Positions 56,371-64,000 of a stretch of DNA of 64,000 bases are shown in pieces. Location of the stretch: assembly GCF_013868155.1 (NCBI RefSeq), contig NZ_JACEOG010000002.1, positions 186,001 to 250,000 on the forward strand. The letters are read 5' to 3'. A program made the position numbers and the translations under genes. The notes beneath the pieces were generated by a model that worked only from the letters and a program-made list of their open reading frames with translations, was not told where the DNA came from and ran no database searches. The stretch's first letter is position 1. Each line of letters opens with the position of its first letter. The stretch comes from Aeromicrobium phoceense (GTDB lineage: Bacteria > Actinomycetota > Actinomycetes > Propionibacteriales > Nocardioidaceae).

Positions 56371-57522
56371 ATGGATCTGAGCCTGAACGAGGACCAACGC
56401 AGCTTCCGTGCGCTCGCGCGCGACTTCCTGGACAAGGAGGTCGTGCCGTTCCGCGCCGAGTGGGACCGCGTGGAGTCCGTCGACACCGCGATCATCCCCA
56501 AGCTGGGCGACATCGGCTTCCTCGGCCTCACGATCCCCGAGGAGTACGGCGGCATCGGGGGCGACTACGTCACGTACGTCCTCGCGATGGAGGAGCTCGG
56601 CCGCGCCGACTCGGCCATCCGCGGCATCGTCTCCGTCTCGATGGGACTGTGCGGCAAGTCGGTGCTCCAGTTCGGTACCGAGGAGCAGAAGCAGCGGTGG
56701 CTGCCGGGCATCGCCTCGGGTCGCGAGCTGGGCTGCTTCGGCCTGACCGAGCCCGACCACGGCTCCGACGCCGGCAACCTGAAGACGCGCGCGGTGCGCG
56801 AGGGTGACGACTGGGTCATCAACGGCTCCAAGATCTTCATCACCAACGGCACGTGGGCCGACGTCGCGCTCGTCTTCGCCCGGACGGGTGGACCGGGCGC
56901 GAAGGGCGTCTCGGCGTTCCTCGTCCCCACCGACACCCCCGGCTTCGAGGCCACCGAGGTCAAGGGCAAGCTCGGCCTGCGCGGCCAGGCCACCGCGGCT
57001 CTGTCGTTCGACGACGTGCGCGTGCCGGCCGACGCGCTGCTGGGGGAGGAGGGCCAGGGCTTCCGCATCGCGATGACGGCACTCGACAAGGGCCGCGTGG
57101 GCATCGCCGCCAGCTGCGTCGGGATCGTCCAGGGCTGCCTGGAGGCCACGGTCGAGTACAGCACGGCGCGCGAGCAGTTCGGCAAGCCGATCGCGAGCTA
57201 CCAGATGGTGCAGGACATGATCGCCGAGATGTCGGTGGACGCCGACGCCGCGCGGCTGCTCACGTGGCGCGCCGCCGACCTCATCGAGCGAGGCGAGCGC
57301 TTCAGCGTCGAGGCGTCGAAGGCCAAGCTGTTCGCCTCCGAGGCCGCCGTGAAGGCCGCCAACCTCGCCATCCAGGCCTTCGGCGGCTACGGCTACGTCG
57401 ACGAGTACCCCGTGCAGAAGTACATGCGCGACGCGCGGGTGATGACGCTCTACGAAGGCACCAGCCAGATCCAGAAGCTCATCATCGGTCGCGCCGAGAC
57501 CGGCATCAGCGCGTTCTCGTGA
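56371..57522 (+). CDS. acyl-CoA dehydrogenase family protein
   Basis: A 383-residue acyl-CoA dehydrogenase: SLNEDQRSFRALARDFLDKE at the start, CFGLTEPDHGSDAGNLKTRA and GSKIFITNGTWADVALVFAR in the FAD loop, and VMTLYEGTSQIQKLIIGRA with the likely catalytic-base glutamate at the C-terminus. It resembles the short/medium-chain or branched-chain enzymes. Its stop overlaps the DUF456 GTG (GTGA). A second member lies at 26195-27331. Confidence 0.92.
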   Translation: MDLSLNEDQRSFRALARDFLDKEVVPFRAEWDRVESVDTAIIPKLGDIGFLGLTIPEEYGGIGGDYVTYVLAMEELGRADSAIRGIVSVSMGLCGKSVLQFGTEEQKQRWLPGIASGRELGCFGLTEPDHGSDAGNLKTRAVREGDDWVINGSKIFITNGTWADVALVFARTGGPGAKGVSAFLVPTDTPGFEATEVKGKLGLRGQATAALSFDDVRVPADALLGEEGQGFRIAMTALDKGRVGIAASCVGIVQGCLEATVEYSTAREQFGKPIASYQMVQDMIAEMSVDADAARLLTWRAADLIERGERFSVEASKAKLFASEAAVKAANLAIQAFGGYGYVDEYPVQKYMRDARVMTLYEGTSQIQKLIIGRAETGISAFS

Positions 57523-58010
57523 GCGGCACCGTGCTCGACCTCCTGGTCGCGCTGGCCATCCTCGTGGGGTTGGTCGGCGCCGTGGTGCAGGTCATCCCCG
57601 GCGGGCTCGTGGTGGGCACCTCCGTCTTCGTGTGGGGAGCGGTCACCGGCGGCACGCTCGGCTGGTCCGTGGCGGCGGTCGCGGTGGTCCTCACCGTGAC
57701 GGCGCTCGTGCTCAAGTACCTGCTCGCCGGTCGCTACCTGAAGCGGCGCGGCGTGCCCAACCGGAGCCTGCTCGTCGGTGCCGTGCTCGGCATCATCGGC
57801 TTCTTCGTCATCCCGTTCGTCGGACTGTTCATCGGCTTCATCGGTGGCACCTACCTCGCGGAGCTGCAACGGCTGCGCGACCCACTCGCCGCGAGGCAGG
57901 CCACGGCGCACGCCATGCGGGCCACCGGGATCTCGATCCTCGTCGAGCTGGCGCTCGCGCTGGTGACCGCCATGGTGTGGCTGGGAGCGGTGCTGTCGGT
58001 GCGCCTGTGA
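57519..58010 (+). CDS. DUF456 family membrane protein
   Basis: A 163-residue membrane protein with about four or five hydrophobic segments; the sequence GLVGAVVQVIPGGLVVGTSV with VIPFVGLFIGFIGGTYLAEL is the glycine-rich repeat typical of DUF456. Function unknown. Start GTG at 57519, coupled to the acyl-CoA dehydrogenase by a 4-bp overlap. Confidence 0.85.
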   Translation: MSGTVLDLLVALAILVGLVGAVVQVIPGGLVVGTSVFVWGAVTGGTLGWSVAAVAVVLTVTALVLKYLLAGRYLKRRGVPNRSLLVGAVLGIIGFFVIPFVGLFIGFIGGTYLAELQRLRDPLAARQATAHAMRATGISILVELALALVTAMVWLGAVLSVRL

Positions 58011-58027
58011 CGGGCTAGCCTGCGGTC

Positions 58028-58732
58028 ATGTCCGTGGAGGAGCCGCACGCCGGGGTCACGTCGCAGAAGCTGAACTGGCTCCGGGCCGGCGTGCTGGGCG
58101 CCAACGACGGCATCGTGTCGGTGGCCTCGCTCGTGGTGGGCGTCGCCGGCGCCACGAACGACACGAGCGCGATCGCCACGGCGGGGACCGCAGCCCTCGT
58201 GGGCGGCGCGATCTCGATGGCGCTGGGCGAGTACGTCTCGGTCAGCAGCCAGCGCGACTCCGAGCGCAACCTCATCGCGATCGAGCGGCACGAGCTGCGC
58301 GACGACCCAGAGGGCGAGCTCGCCGAGCTCGCCGAGATGCTGCAGGACCGCGGCATCAGCGCCGCCACCGCACGCCAGGCCGCGCGTGAGATGACGGATC
58401 ACGACGCACTCGCCGCCCACCTCGAGGTCGAACTCGGACTCGACGAGGACGACCTGGTGAGTCCGTGGCACGCGGCGTTCTCGTCGGCGGTCGCGTTCAC
58501 GCTGGGCGGCCTGCTGCCACTGGCGGCGATGCTGCTCACCGGCCTCGAGTGGCGCGTGGGCGTCACGTTCGTGGCGGTCCTGGTGGCGCTGGCGCTCACC
58601 GGCTCGGTCGCGGCCCAGATCGGGGGCGGGCCGAAGGGTCGTGCGGCACTGCGCCTCGTGATCGGCGGCGCGCTCGCACTCGTGCTGACCTACGCCATCG
58701 GCCAGGCGCTGGACACCTCCGGGATGGTCTAG
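58028..58732 (+). CDS. VIT1/CCC1 family transporter
   Basis: A 234-residue VIT/CCC1 protein. It starts LRAGVLGANDGIVSVASLVV, followed by GGAISMALGEYVSVSSQRDSE, both family signatures, a cytoplasmic Glu-rich metal-binding region (ELAEMLQDRGISAATARQAA) and three more C-terminal helices. These export iron or manganese from the cytoplasm. GGGCTAGCC before the ATG suggests a short-leader promoter. Convergent with the acidic miniprotein gene. Confidence 0.92.
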   Translation: MSVEEPHAGVTSQKLNWLRAGVLGANDGIVSVASLVVGVAGATNDTSAIATAGTAALVGGAISMALGEYVSVSSQRDSERNLIAIERHELRDDPEGELAELAEMLQDRGISAATARQAAREMTDHDALAAHLEVELGLDEDDLVSPWHAAFSSAVAFTLGGLLPLAAMLLTGLEWRVGVTFVAVLVALALTGSVAAQIGGGPKGRAALRLVIGGALALVLTYAIGQALDTSGMV

Positions 58733-58736
58733 CCGG

Positions 58737-58937
58737 TCAGTCGTTCTCGTCCTCGTCCACCGGAACCGGGCGGTCGGGGTCGGGGACGAGCAGGTCGTCG
58801 TCGTTCTGCCAGGCATCGCGGCGCTGGTCGACGGCGTCCGCGGGGTCGGCCGCGGGCTCGAGGTCGGGATCGCCGTCCTCCAGGGGGCTGTCGGGCAGGG
58901 GGCTGTCGGGCAGCGGCTCGTCGGGGCTCGTGGTCAT
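58737..58937 (-). CDS. acidic Pro/Asp-rich miniprotein
   Basis: A 66-residue disordered protein (MTTSPDEPLPDSPLPDSPLE at the start; DDDLLVPDPDRPVPVDEDEND-like at the end). AAGGAGG precedes its ATG. It resembles the stress-operon miniprotein at 17859-18038 in start and composition. No SigB-type element was found upstream. Function unknown. It ends 4 bp from the VIT gene. Confidence 0.7.
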   Translation of the reverse strand: MTTSPDEPLPDSPLPDSPLEDGDPDLEPAADPADAVDQRRDAWQNDDDLLVPDPDRPVPVDEDEND

Positions 58938-59038
58938 GGTGCCTCCTTCGGTCTTCTTCGATCCTGCCCCAGCGGCGGCCGGCGCGCAGCCCTGCGCAGC
59001 GGGTGCGGAGCGACCGCGTGGCGCAGTAGGTTCGAGGC

Positions 59039-59356
59039 ATGGAGCAGTACTCGCCCACCGAGCGCCGGGGCTATCGGCGCTTCGCCGTCGCCGGCATCCT
59101 CTTCCTGCTCGCGCTCGGCCTGTTCCCGGCCACCGCAGCGGTGCTGGACGACACCGCCGAGAACCTGATCCTGCCGCTGTTCATCGCGGTGATGGTGGTG
59201 GCGGGCATGCTGATGTGGTCGCTCGTCCCCGGCGTGTCCAGCCGTCCCCACAGCCGGAGTCGCCTCGTGGGCATCGGTGCCCTCGTGGGACTGATCGCCG
59301 CGGGCATCGCGATCGGCGTGTTCTTCGCGCTGCTGAACGGGTACTCGGGCGCCTGA
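59039..59356 (+). CDS. small membrane protein, unknown family
   Basis: A 105-residue protein with three hydrophobic segments: FAVAGILFLLALGLFPATAA, LILPLFIAVMVVAGMLMWSL and IGALVGLIAAGIAIGVFFAL, with a short charged N-terminus (MEQYSPTERRGYRR). No family recognised. The start ATG at 59039 is a weak choice with no strong ribosome site. The CAP-domain gene follows 59 bp later. Confidence 0.65.
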   Translation: MEQYSPTERRGYRRFAVAGILFLLALGLFPATAAVLDDTAENLILPLFIAVMVVAGMLMWSLVPGVSSRPHSRSRLVGIGALVGLIAAGIAIGVFFALLNGYSGA

Positions 59357-59415
59357 TCCCTGCCATCCCAGGCGTAAAGTTGATCCTGACCCGCGCTTCT
59401 GGTCACACTGGACGC

Positions 59416-59862
59416 ATGCGCCACATTCTTTCGGCATTCCTGGTAGCCCTCGCGCTCGTGGTCGTCCCGGCCGCCCCGCAGGCGTCGGCGATGTCCAACG
59501 CCACGTTCGGCAAGAAGCTGCACCAGCAGACGAACACGTCGCGCGCGTTCCGCGACATCAAGAAGCTGAAGTACCAGAAGTGCATCGACCGCTACGCGCA
59601 GCGCCAGGCCAACCGGATGGCCAAGAAGCGCAAGATCTACCACCAGGATCTCCCCCCGATCCTGCGTGCGTGCGACCTGAGCCGCGTCGGCGAGAACGTC
59701 GCCACGGGGTTCACCTCGCCGAAGGCCAACGTCAAGGCATGGCTCAAGTCGCCCGGCCACCGGCGCAACTTGCTGAACCGCAAGTACACGCGGCTGGGCA
59801 TCGGCGTGGCCAAGGCCGGCGGCCGCACCTACACCGTGCAGGTCTTCGGCCGCCCCGCCTGA
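59416..59862 (+). CDS. secreted CAP/SCP-domain protein
   Basis: A 148-residue secreted protein. A signal peptide covers about residues 1-25 (FLVALALVVVPAAPQASA). The rest is a small CAP domain: CIDRYAQRQANRMAKKRKIY, VGENVATGF and WLKSPGHRRNLLNRKYTRLG, which carry the CAP1/CAP2-like signatures. CAP proteins are extracellular with varied roles. Very basic. A TGACC-N9-GGTCA inverted repeat lies just upstream. Confidence 0.85.
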   Translation: MRHILSAFLVALALVVVPAAPQASAMSNATFGKKLHQQTNTSRAFRDIKKLKYQKCIDRYAQRQANRMAKKRKIYHQDLPPILRACDLSRVGENVATGFTSPKANVKAWLKSPGHRRNLLNRKYTRLGIGVAKAGGRTYTVQVFGRPA

Positions 59863-59866
59863 TCCC

Positions 59867-61330
59867 TCACTGCAGGGTGGCGGTCAGCCGCATCGCGTTG
59901 TCGACGAAGCGCGTGCCGGCCGGCCGCTCCTCCCACTCGTCGAGCAGCAGCTCGCGCGAGAGGTCGCGGTAGGTGTCCTCGACCACGCGGATGCGCTCGA
60001 CCACGCCACGGTCGGGCACCATCAGGCTCATCTCGTAGTTCAGTGCGAACGAGCGCATGTCCATGTTGCTGGTGCCGACCACGGCGATGTCCTCGTCGAT
60101 GCTGAAGTGCTTCGCGTGCAGCACGAACGGCTTGGGGTACAGCCAGATGCGCACGCCCGCCTCCAGCAGCTCGCGGTAGTAGGACGCCTGCGCGTGCCCG
60201 ACCATGAACTGGTCGGCCTGCTCGCTGACGAAGAGCTCCACGTCGACGCCGCGCTGGGCGGCCGTGGTGACCGCGTAGAGCAGCGTCTCGTCCGGCACGA
60301 AGTAGGGGCTCGTCAGGCTGATCCGGTGCCGCGCGCTGTAGATCAGCGACGTGAACAGGCGCAGGTTGTTCTCGGCCTCGAACCCCGGCCCGCTGGGCAC
60401 CAGCTGGGCGTGGACGCCCACCACGTCGCGCGGGGAGTGCGGGGTCTGGTCGACCGCCTGCATCTCGACCTCGAGCACCTCGGAGGTCTCCAGCGCCCAG
60501 TCGGCCGCGAACAGCGCGTCGATCGTGGCGACGACCGGACCCTCGAGGCGCATCCACAGCTCCACCCAGGCCCGCCCCACGGCGAGGTTCTTGGGCTTGT
60601 TGTACGAGGGGTGCGTCAGGTTGAGCGATCCGGTGAAGCCGACCACGTCGTCCACCACGAGCAGCTTGCGGTGGTTGCGCAGGTCGGGCCGGCGGAAGCG
60701 CCGCTTCAGCGGCAGCAGCGGCATCATCAGGTGCCACTGGATGTCCGAGGCGGCGAGCCGCTTCTTGAGGTCCTTGTACCCCGGGATCCCGCGTGTGCCG
60801 AGGTGGCCGAACAGCAGCCGCACCGTGACGCCGCGCGCGGTGGCGCGGTCGAGGGCGTCGTAGAACGGGATCGTCATCTCGTCGAGCGCCATGATGTAGA
60901 ACTCGACGTGCACGTGGCGCTCGGCGGTGTCGATCGCCGCGATCATCTCGTCGATCGACTCCTGGTAGTCCGGCAGCAGCGTGACGTGGTTCCCCGCCGC
61001 GAGCGGCATCGACGCGAGGCGCTGGTTGAGCCGGACGATGGGCGGCAGGTAGTCGGGCGCGTCGTCCGGCAGCTTGCTGGTCAGGGCCTCGGGCTGCCGC
61101 GCGGTGACGGCGTTGGCGGCGGGGAGCTGGCGGTGGCGCTGGTGGCCGATGCGGGCGCTGCCGAAGAACAGGAACGCCACCAGGCCCAGGAACGGCGCGA
61201 AGACGATGAGGATCAGCCACGCCATCGCGGTCTGCGGGCGGCGACCCTCCGGGATGATGCCGATCGCCGCGATGTTGATCGTGACGATGGCGACGACGGC
61301 GGCCAGCGAGATCAGCGTGCCCGGTTCCAT
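59867..61330 (-). CDS. cls: cardiolipin synthase
   Basis: A 487-residue phospholipase-D-type synthase. Two N-terminal membrane helices (ISLAAVVAIVTINIAAIGII; LILIVFAPFLGLVAFLFFG) precede two HKD motifs: NHRKLLVVDDVVGFTGSLNL (about residues 218-237) and LHAKHFSIDEDIAVVGTSN (about residues 397-415). It joins two phosphatidylglycerols into cardiolipin at the membrane. Full length. Convergent with the CAP gene, 4 bp apart. Confidence 0.93.
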   Translation of the reverse strand: MEPGTLISLAAVVAIVTINIAAIGIIPEGRRPQTAMAWLILIVFAPFLGLVAFLFFGSARIGHQRHRQLPAANAVTARQPEALTSKLPDDAPDYLPPIVRLNQRLASMPLAAGNHVTLLPDYQESIDEMIAAIDTAERHVHVEFYIMALDEMTIPFYDALDRATARGVTVRLLFGHLGTRGIPGYKDLKKRLAASDIQWHLMMPLLPLKRRFRRPDLRNHRKLLVVDDVVGFTGSLNLTHPSYNKPKNLAVGRAWVELWMRLEGPVVATIDALFAADWALETSEVLEVEMQAVDQTPHSPRDVVGVHAQLVPSGPGFEAENNLRLFTSLIYSARHRISLTSPYFVPDETLLYAVTTAAQRGVDVELFVSEQADQFMVGHAQASYYRELLEAGVRIWLYPKPFVLHAKHFSIDEDIAVVGTSNMDMRSFALNYEMSLMVPDRGVVERIRVVEDTYRDLSRELLLDEWEERPAGTRFVDNAMRLTATLQ

Positions 61331-61379
61331 GGAGCGCAGGCTATCGGTCAGCGGGCCCCCGAGGGGGATGCTGCGGGAT

Positions 61380-61784
61380 TCACCAGTCGCGGCGGTCGCG
61401 CTTGACCTGGCTGCGCCGCTTCTTGGCGTCCAAGCGACGTTCGACCGAGCCGCGCGTCGGGCGGGTGGGCCGGCGGCGCTTGGCCGGGCGCAGGGCCTCG
61501 GTCACGAGCTGCTCGAGCCGCAGGACGGCGTCCTCACGGTTGCGCAGCTGCGAGCGGTGGGTGGACGACACGACCGAGACCTTGCCGTCGACGAGCCGGC
61601 CGCGCAGGCGCGCGGCGACACGATCCCGCTGGTCCGGGGTCAGCACGGTGCTGTCGGTGGGGGACCACAGGACCTCGACACGCGTCTCGGTGGTGTTGAC
61701 GTGCTGGCCACCCGGGCCGGAGGAGCGGCTGAAGCGCCAGCTCAGCTCCGACTCGGGCAGCCGGATGCGACCGTCAGGCGTCAT
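61380..61784 (-). CDS. arfB: alternative ribosome-rescue aminoacyl-tRNA hydrolase ArfB
   Basis: A 134-residue peptidyl-tRNA hydrolase. The catalytic GGQ motif is in SRSSGPGGQHVNTTETRVEV (about residues 19-38), and the C-terminal tail is highly basic (KRRRPTRPTRGSVERRLDAK), which enters the empty mRNA channel of stalled ribosomes. It rescues non-stop ribosomes without tmRNA. Its start lies 11 bp inside the PadR gene end, an unusual coupling. Confidence 0.93.
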   Translation of the reverse strand: MTPDGRIRLPESELSWRFSRSSGPGGQHVNTTETRVEVLWSPTDSTVLTPDQRDRVAARLRGRLVDGKVSVVSSTHRSQLRNREDAVLRLEQLVTEALRPAKRRRPTRPTRGSVERRLDAKKRRSQVKRDRRDW

Positions 61785-62367
61785 CGTCCGCGAGGAGGCC
61801 GTACAGCTGGCGCCGGGCCTCGTTGACGACGTCGACCGCCTTGGCCTGCTGGGCCGGCGTGCCGACCGTCATGACCTGGCGGGCGGCCGCCGAGAGCGTC
61901 CTGAGCGACGTGATCAGGGCAGTCGACTCGGCGTCGCCGCCGCGCCGGAGCTGCTCGGGGTTCCACGGCTCGCCGAGCGCCTCGCGGTGCTCCTCGACGT
62001 AGGACTTCCCCTCGTCGGTGAGGGTCGCGGTCTTGCGACCGTCGACCCGCTCGAACTCGACGAAGCCCTCGTCCTCGAGCTGCTGCAGGACCGGGTAGAT
62101 CGAGCCGGGGCTCGGCGACCAGGCGCCTTCGCTCCGCGCGGCGATCTGCTGGATCAGGTGGTACCCGTGGGCGGGTGCCTCGTCCAGCAGCAGGAGAGCG
62201 GCGGCGCGGACGTCGCCACCCTTGCGGCCGCGGCGCGGACCACGAGGTCCGGGGCGGCCCGTCCGACCGGGACCGAGGTCCCAGTCGAAGTCACGGGGTC
62301 CGCCGGGGCGACGCCCGCGGCGGGGGTGCCGGTGCTGACCGGCGGGTTCGGGAGGAGTGCTGTGCAT
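61774..62367 (-). CDS. PadR family regulator
   Basis: A 197-residue PadR regulator. A long Pro/Arg/Gly-rich, probably disordered N-terminus (residues 1-50) precedes the winged helix AALLLLDEAPAHGYHLIQQI and PSPGSIYPVLQQLEDEGFVE. The C-terminal helix forms the dimer. ATG at 62367 is chosen over the longer in-frame reading because the operator lies just upstream (62418-62440). It overlaps the ArfB start, so it may control arfB as well as itself. Confidence 0.88.
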   Translation of the reverse strand: MHSTPPEPAGQHRHPRRGRRPGGPRDFDWDLGPGRTGRPGPRGPRRGRKGGDVRAAALLLLDEAPAHGYHLIQQIAARSEGAWSPSPGSIYPVLQQLEDEGFVEFERVDGRKTATLTDEGKSYVEEHREALGEPWNPEQLRRGGDAESTALITSLRTLSAAARQVMTVGTPAQQAKAVDVVNEARRQLYGLLADDDA

Positions 62368-62417
62368 GCTCGTCCCCTTTCGGTGTTCCTCGACACCAGT
62401 GCGATGCCGATGCATTA

Positions 62418-62440
62418 ACGATATATCGAATCTATATCGT
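62418..62440. promoter_or_regulatory. PadR operator candidate
   Basis: ACGATATA-TCGAATC-TATATCGT: perfect 8-bp arms with a 7-base centre, and CGATATATCG inside the left half is itself palindromic. AT-rich ATATCGAT-type palindromes are typical PadR sites. It lies 51 bp upstream of the PadR start. Confidence 0.65.
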
Positions 62441-62491
62441 CATGCAACGTGAGTGCGGGCACACGGGTGCTCCGGGGCAGCGTGAGGCGGG

Positions 62492-62920
62492 TCAGCCCTG
62501 GACGTAGTGGGTGAGCTGGTCGCGCTCGAACTCCAGCTGGTCCATCCGGAACTTCACGGCGTCGCCGATGCTCAGCACGCCGACGATCTCGTCGTCCTCC
62601 AGGACGGGGATGTGCCGGACGCGGTGCTCGGTCATCGAGCTCATGAGCGATCCGAACGAGTCCTCGGGCGTGCACACCTGCACGTCGGTGGTCATGATCT
62701 GCTGGACGGTCGCCTCCCGCGGATCGGGCAGCGCCCGCAGCTTGCGGACGATGTCGCGCTCGGACACGATGCCCGCCATCGACTTCCCGTCCGGGCTGAC
62801 CACCAGGGCGCCGATGTTGTGCTCGGCGAGCAGGTCCAGCAGCTCGTCGACCGTGGCATCGGGCGAGATGGTGAACACCGCCGAACTGCCCTTGGCGCTG
62901 AGTACGTCACGAACACGCAT
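62492..62920 (-). CDS. CBS-domain protein
   Basis: A 142-residue protein made of two CBS motifs: VFTISPDATVDELLDLLAEH with IGALVVSPDGKSMAGIVSER, and CTPEDSFGSLMSSMTEHRVR with HIPVLEDDEIVGVLSIGDAV. Paired CBS motifs form a Bateman module that binds AMP, ATP or other nucleotides. Stand-alone modules of this type are often stress-induced. ATG at 62920 follows GGAGGCACC. Function not fixed. Confidence 0.9.
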   Translation of the reverse strand: MRVRDVLSAKGSSAVFTISPDATVDELLDLLAEHNIGALVVSPDGKSMAGIVSERDIVRKLRALPDPREATVQQIMTTDVQVCTPEDSFGSLMSSMTEHRVRHIPVLEDDEIVGVLSIGDAVKFRMDQLEFERDQLTHYVQG

Positions 62921-62990
62921 ATGGTGCCTCCTCGATGTGATCGGCAGTGTAGCCCGCATCACACCCGGGCGCAGGTGCCGATCTCGAGGG

Positions 62991-63887
62991 TCAGTCGTCG
63001 CGGGTGAAGCGCAGTCGCGTGACGTTGTCGGCGAGCTGCTCGCCGTCGCCCTCCTCGGGCTCGTCGGGCCACGAGGGCTCGTCGTCGGGGAAGTGGCCGA
63101 GGTAGGCCATCACCGTGTCGTGCAGGCGCCCGTTCGTGGCCACCGCGTTGGCGCCCCAGGGTCCGGGCTCACCGGCGAGGCTCGTGAACTGGCCGCCGGC
63201 CTCGCGCACGATGATGTCGAGCGCCGCCATGTCCCAGACGTTCAGCTCGGGCTCGGCCGCGATGTCGACCGCGCCCTCGGCGACCATCATGTACGACCAG
63301 AAGTCGCCGTAGGCGCGCGTGCGCCAGCACTGGCGCAGCAGCGCGTCGAACTCGCCCTGGCGTCCGATCTGGCTCCAGCTCGGGGCCGAGGAGTACGACA
63401 GCGACGCGGCGGTCAGCTCGCGGACCCCGGACACGTGGATGGGCCGCGTCTGGCGGAAGGACTTGCCGGTGTGGGCGCCGTCGCCCTTCATGGCCCACCA
63501 GCGGCGGCCGATGGCCGGCGCCGAGACGCAGCCGACGACGATCTCGCCGGCCTCCTCGAGGGCGATGAGCGTGGCCCACACCGGGACCCCGCGGACGAAG
63601 TTGGAGGTGCCGTCGATCGGGTCGATGATCCAGCGCCGGTCGGCGTTCTCGGCCGTGCCCTCGGTCTCGCCGGACTCCTCGCCCAGGACGATGTCGCGTC
63701 CGCGGGAGGTCTTGAGCGTGCGGCGGATCGCATCCTCGACCGCGCGGTCGGACTCCGTCACGTACGTCATGTCGGGCTTCGTGGAGACCTCGAGGTCGAG
63801 GGCGCCGAAGCGGTCCATGCTGAGGTTGTCGGCGGAGTCGGCCAGGACGTGGGCCAGGCGCAGGTCGTCCAGGTACGGGTTGGCCAT
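62991..63887 (-). CDS. hisN: histidinol-phosphatase (inositol-monophosphatase family)
   Basis: A 298-residue inositol-monophosphatase fold enzyme. The metal-binding motifs are GEESGETEG, IIDPIDGTSNFVRGVPVWAT (about residues 87-106) and LNVWDMAALDIIVREAGGQF (late in the protein). It matches the actinobacterial HisN histidinol-phosphatase, the last-but-one step of histidine synthesis, more than inositol or PAP phosphatases, mainly by its start and its probable position after rsgA. The C-terminal ~45 residues are acidic and extra. Confidence 0.85.
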   Translation of the reverse strand: MANPYLDDLRLAHVLADSADNLSMDRFGALDLEVSTKPDMTYVTESDRAVEDAIRRTLKTSRGRDIVLGEESGETEGTAENADRRWIIDPIDGTSNFVRGVPVWATLIALEEAGEIVVGCVSAPAIGRRWWAMKGDGAHTGKSFRQTRPIHVSGVRELTAASLSYSSAPSWSQIGRQGEFDALLRQCWRTRAYGDFWSYMMVAEGAVDIAAEPELNVWDMAALDIIVREAGGQFTSLAGEPGPWGANAVATNGRLHDTVMAYLGHFPDDEPSWPDEPEEGDGEQLADNVTRLRFTRDD

Positions 63888-63921
63888 GGGCCCACCCTAC
63901 GGTCTGGCCTCCTCGCGCAGG

Positions 63922-64000
63922 TCAGTACTCGTCGGCGAGCGACCGGCTGGCCATGATGCGCCGGAACGACTGCAGTCGCGCCGGGTCGATCTCGCCGTTC
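63922..64000 (-). CDS. rsgA: C-terminal end of an upstream gene, probably rsgA (partial)
   Basis: The last 25 codons of a minus-strand gene that enters from the right edge: NGEIDPARLQSFRRIMASRS then LADEY and a TGA at 63922-63924. The tail resembles the end of the ribosome-biogenesis GTPase RsgA in actinobacteria (ARLxSFRRIxASR), which is often found upstream of hisN. The GTPase domain is outside the window, so this rests on a short tail and gene order. Confidence 0.5.
   Translation of the reverse strand, partial: NGEIDPARLQSFRRIMASRSLADEY

Noticed and set aside
59318..59344. GTGT-N17-GGGTAC upstream of the CAP-domain gene
   Set aside because: Spacer is outside 14-16 bases, it lies within the end of a coding region, and the gene starts 72 bp further on.

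Overview
The window is high-GC actinobacterial DNA, most likely Nocardioidaceae and close to Aeromicrobium or Nocardioides (inference). The evidence is a DUF222-type HNH protein, DUF3090/SCO1664/MSMEG_4193-type genes, ANTAR and SigB/F-type regulators, many GTG starts, tight ATGA/GTGA overlaps, and a palindromic repeat array that begins ggtctcgatacg. It looks like ordinary chromosome. I see no rRNA, tRNA, CRISPR, prophage or insertion sequence.

Layout. 0-6.3 kb: the C-terminus of a large catalase, a coupled run of four glycosyltransferases, an NAD-dependent epimerase and an unknown protein. 6.4-10.4 kb: a secreted DUF6351 protein behind a perfect CRP/GlxR-type site, a DUF5302 miniprotein and a CYP152-type peroxygenase P450. 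10.5-12.9 kb: glutamate dehydrogenase and a nitronate monooxygenase. 13-21 kb: a stress and redox island. A SigB/F-type sigma factor and a GAF-ANTAR protein lie downstream of a leftward operon (acidic miniprotein, FAD/Rieske oxidoreductase, LLM oxidoreductase, DUF72). A rightward operon (diiron-oxidase-like protein, CDGSH protein, SDR, methyltransferase, acidic miniprotein) starts head to head with it.

21-35.8 kb: a probably frameshifted HNH gene, an isochorismatase-like hydrolase, an NRAMP-like transporter operon with two PRC-barrel-like proteins, acyl-CoA dehydrogenase, LLM, LysR, methyltransferase and SDR genes, an acyl-CoA synthetase, and the SCO1664/DUF3090/phosphomutase cluster. 35.9-46.4 kb: sbcDC, two paralogous TetR regulators each followed by a similar structured element, a SoxR/MFS pair with a SoxR box, ArsR/SRPBCC, and ornithine cyclodeaminase. 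46.4-64 kb: fdhD with a YdeP-type molybdoenzyme, the repeat array, MFS, TRIC-like and ABC transporters, a membrane-fused lipase, a Gfo/Idh/MocA oxidoreductase, acyl-CoA dehydrogenase, DUF456, VIT, CAP, cardiolipin synthase, ArfB, PadR, CBS, hisN and probably the end of rsgA.

The strongest unifying signal is regulatory. Five places carry GNNT-N14-16-GGGTA(C/T/A), the SigB/SigF-type promoter pattern. They lie before the epimerase, before the CYP152 gene, on both strands of the island's divergent intergenic region, and 186 bp before the acyl-CoA synthetase. With the sigma gene nearby, this suggests a general-stress regulon built from peroxide- and redox-handling enzymes. The strongest candidate for something undescribed is the pair of elements behind the two TetR paralogues: a GTAC-N7-GTACTTTTG box followed by a hairpin whose outer stem differs in sequence but pairs in both copies. 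All functional statements rest on reading motifs and context; no database search was run.
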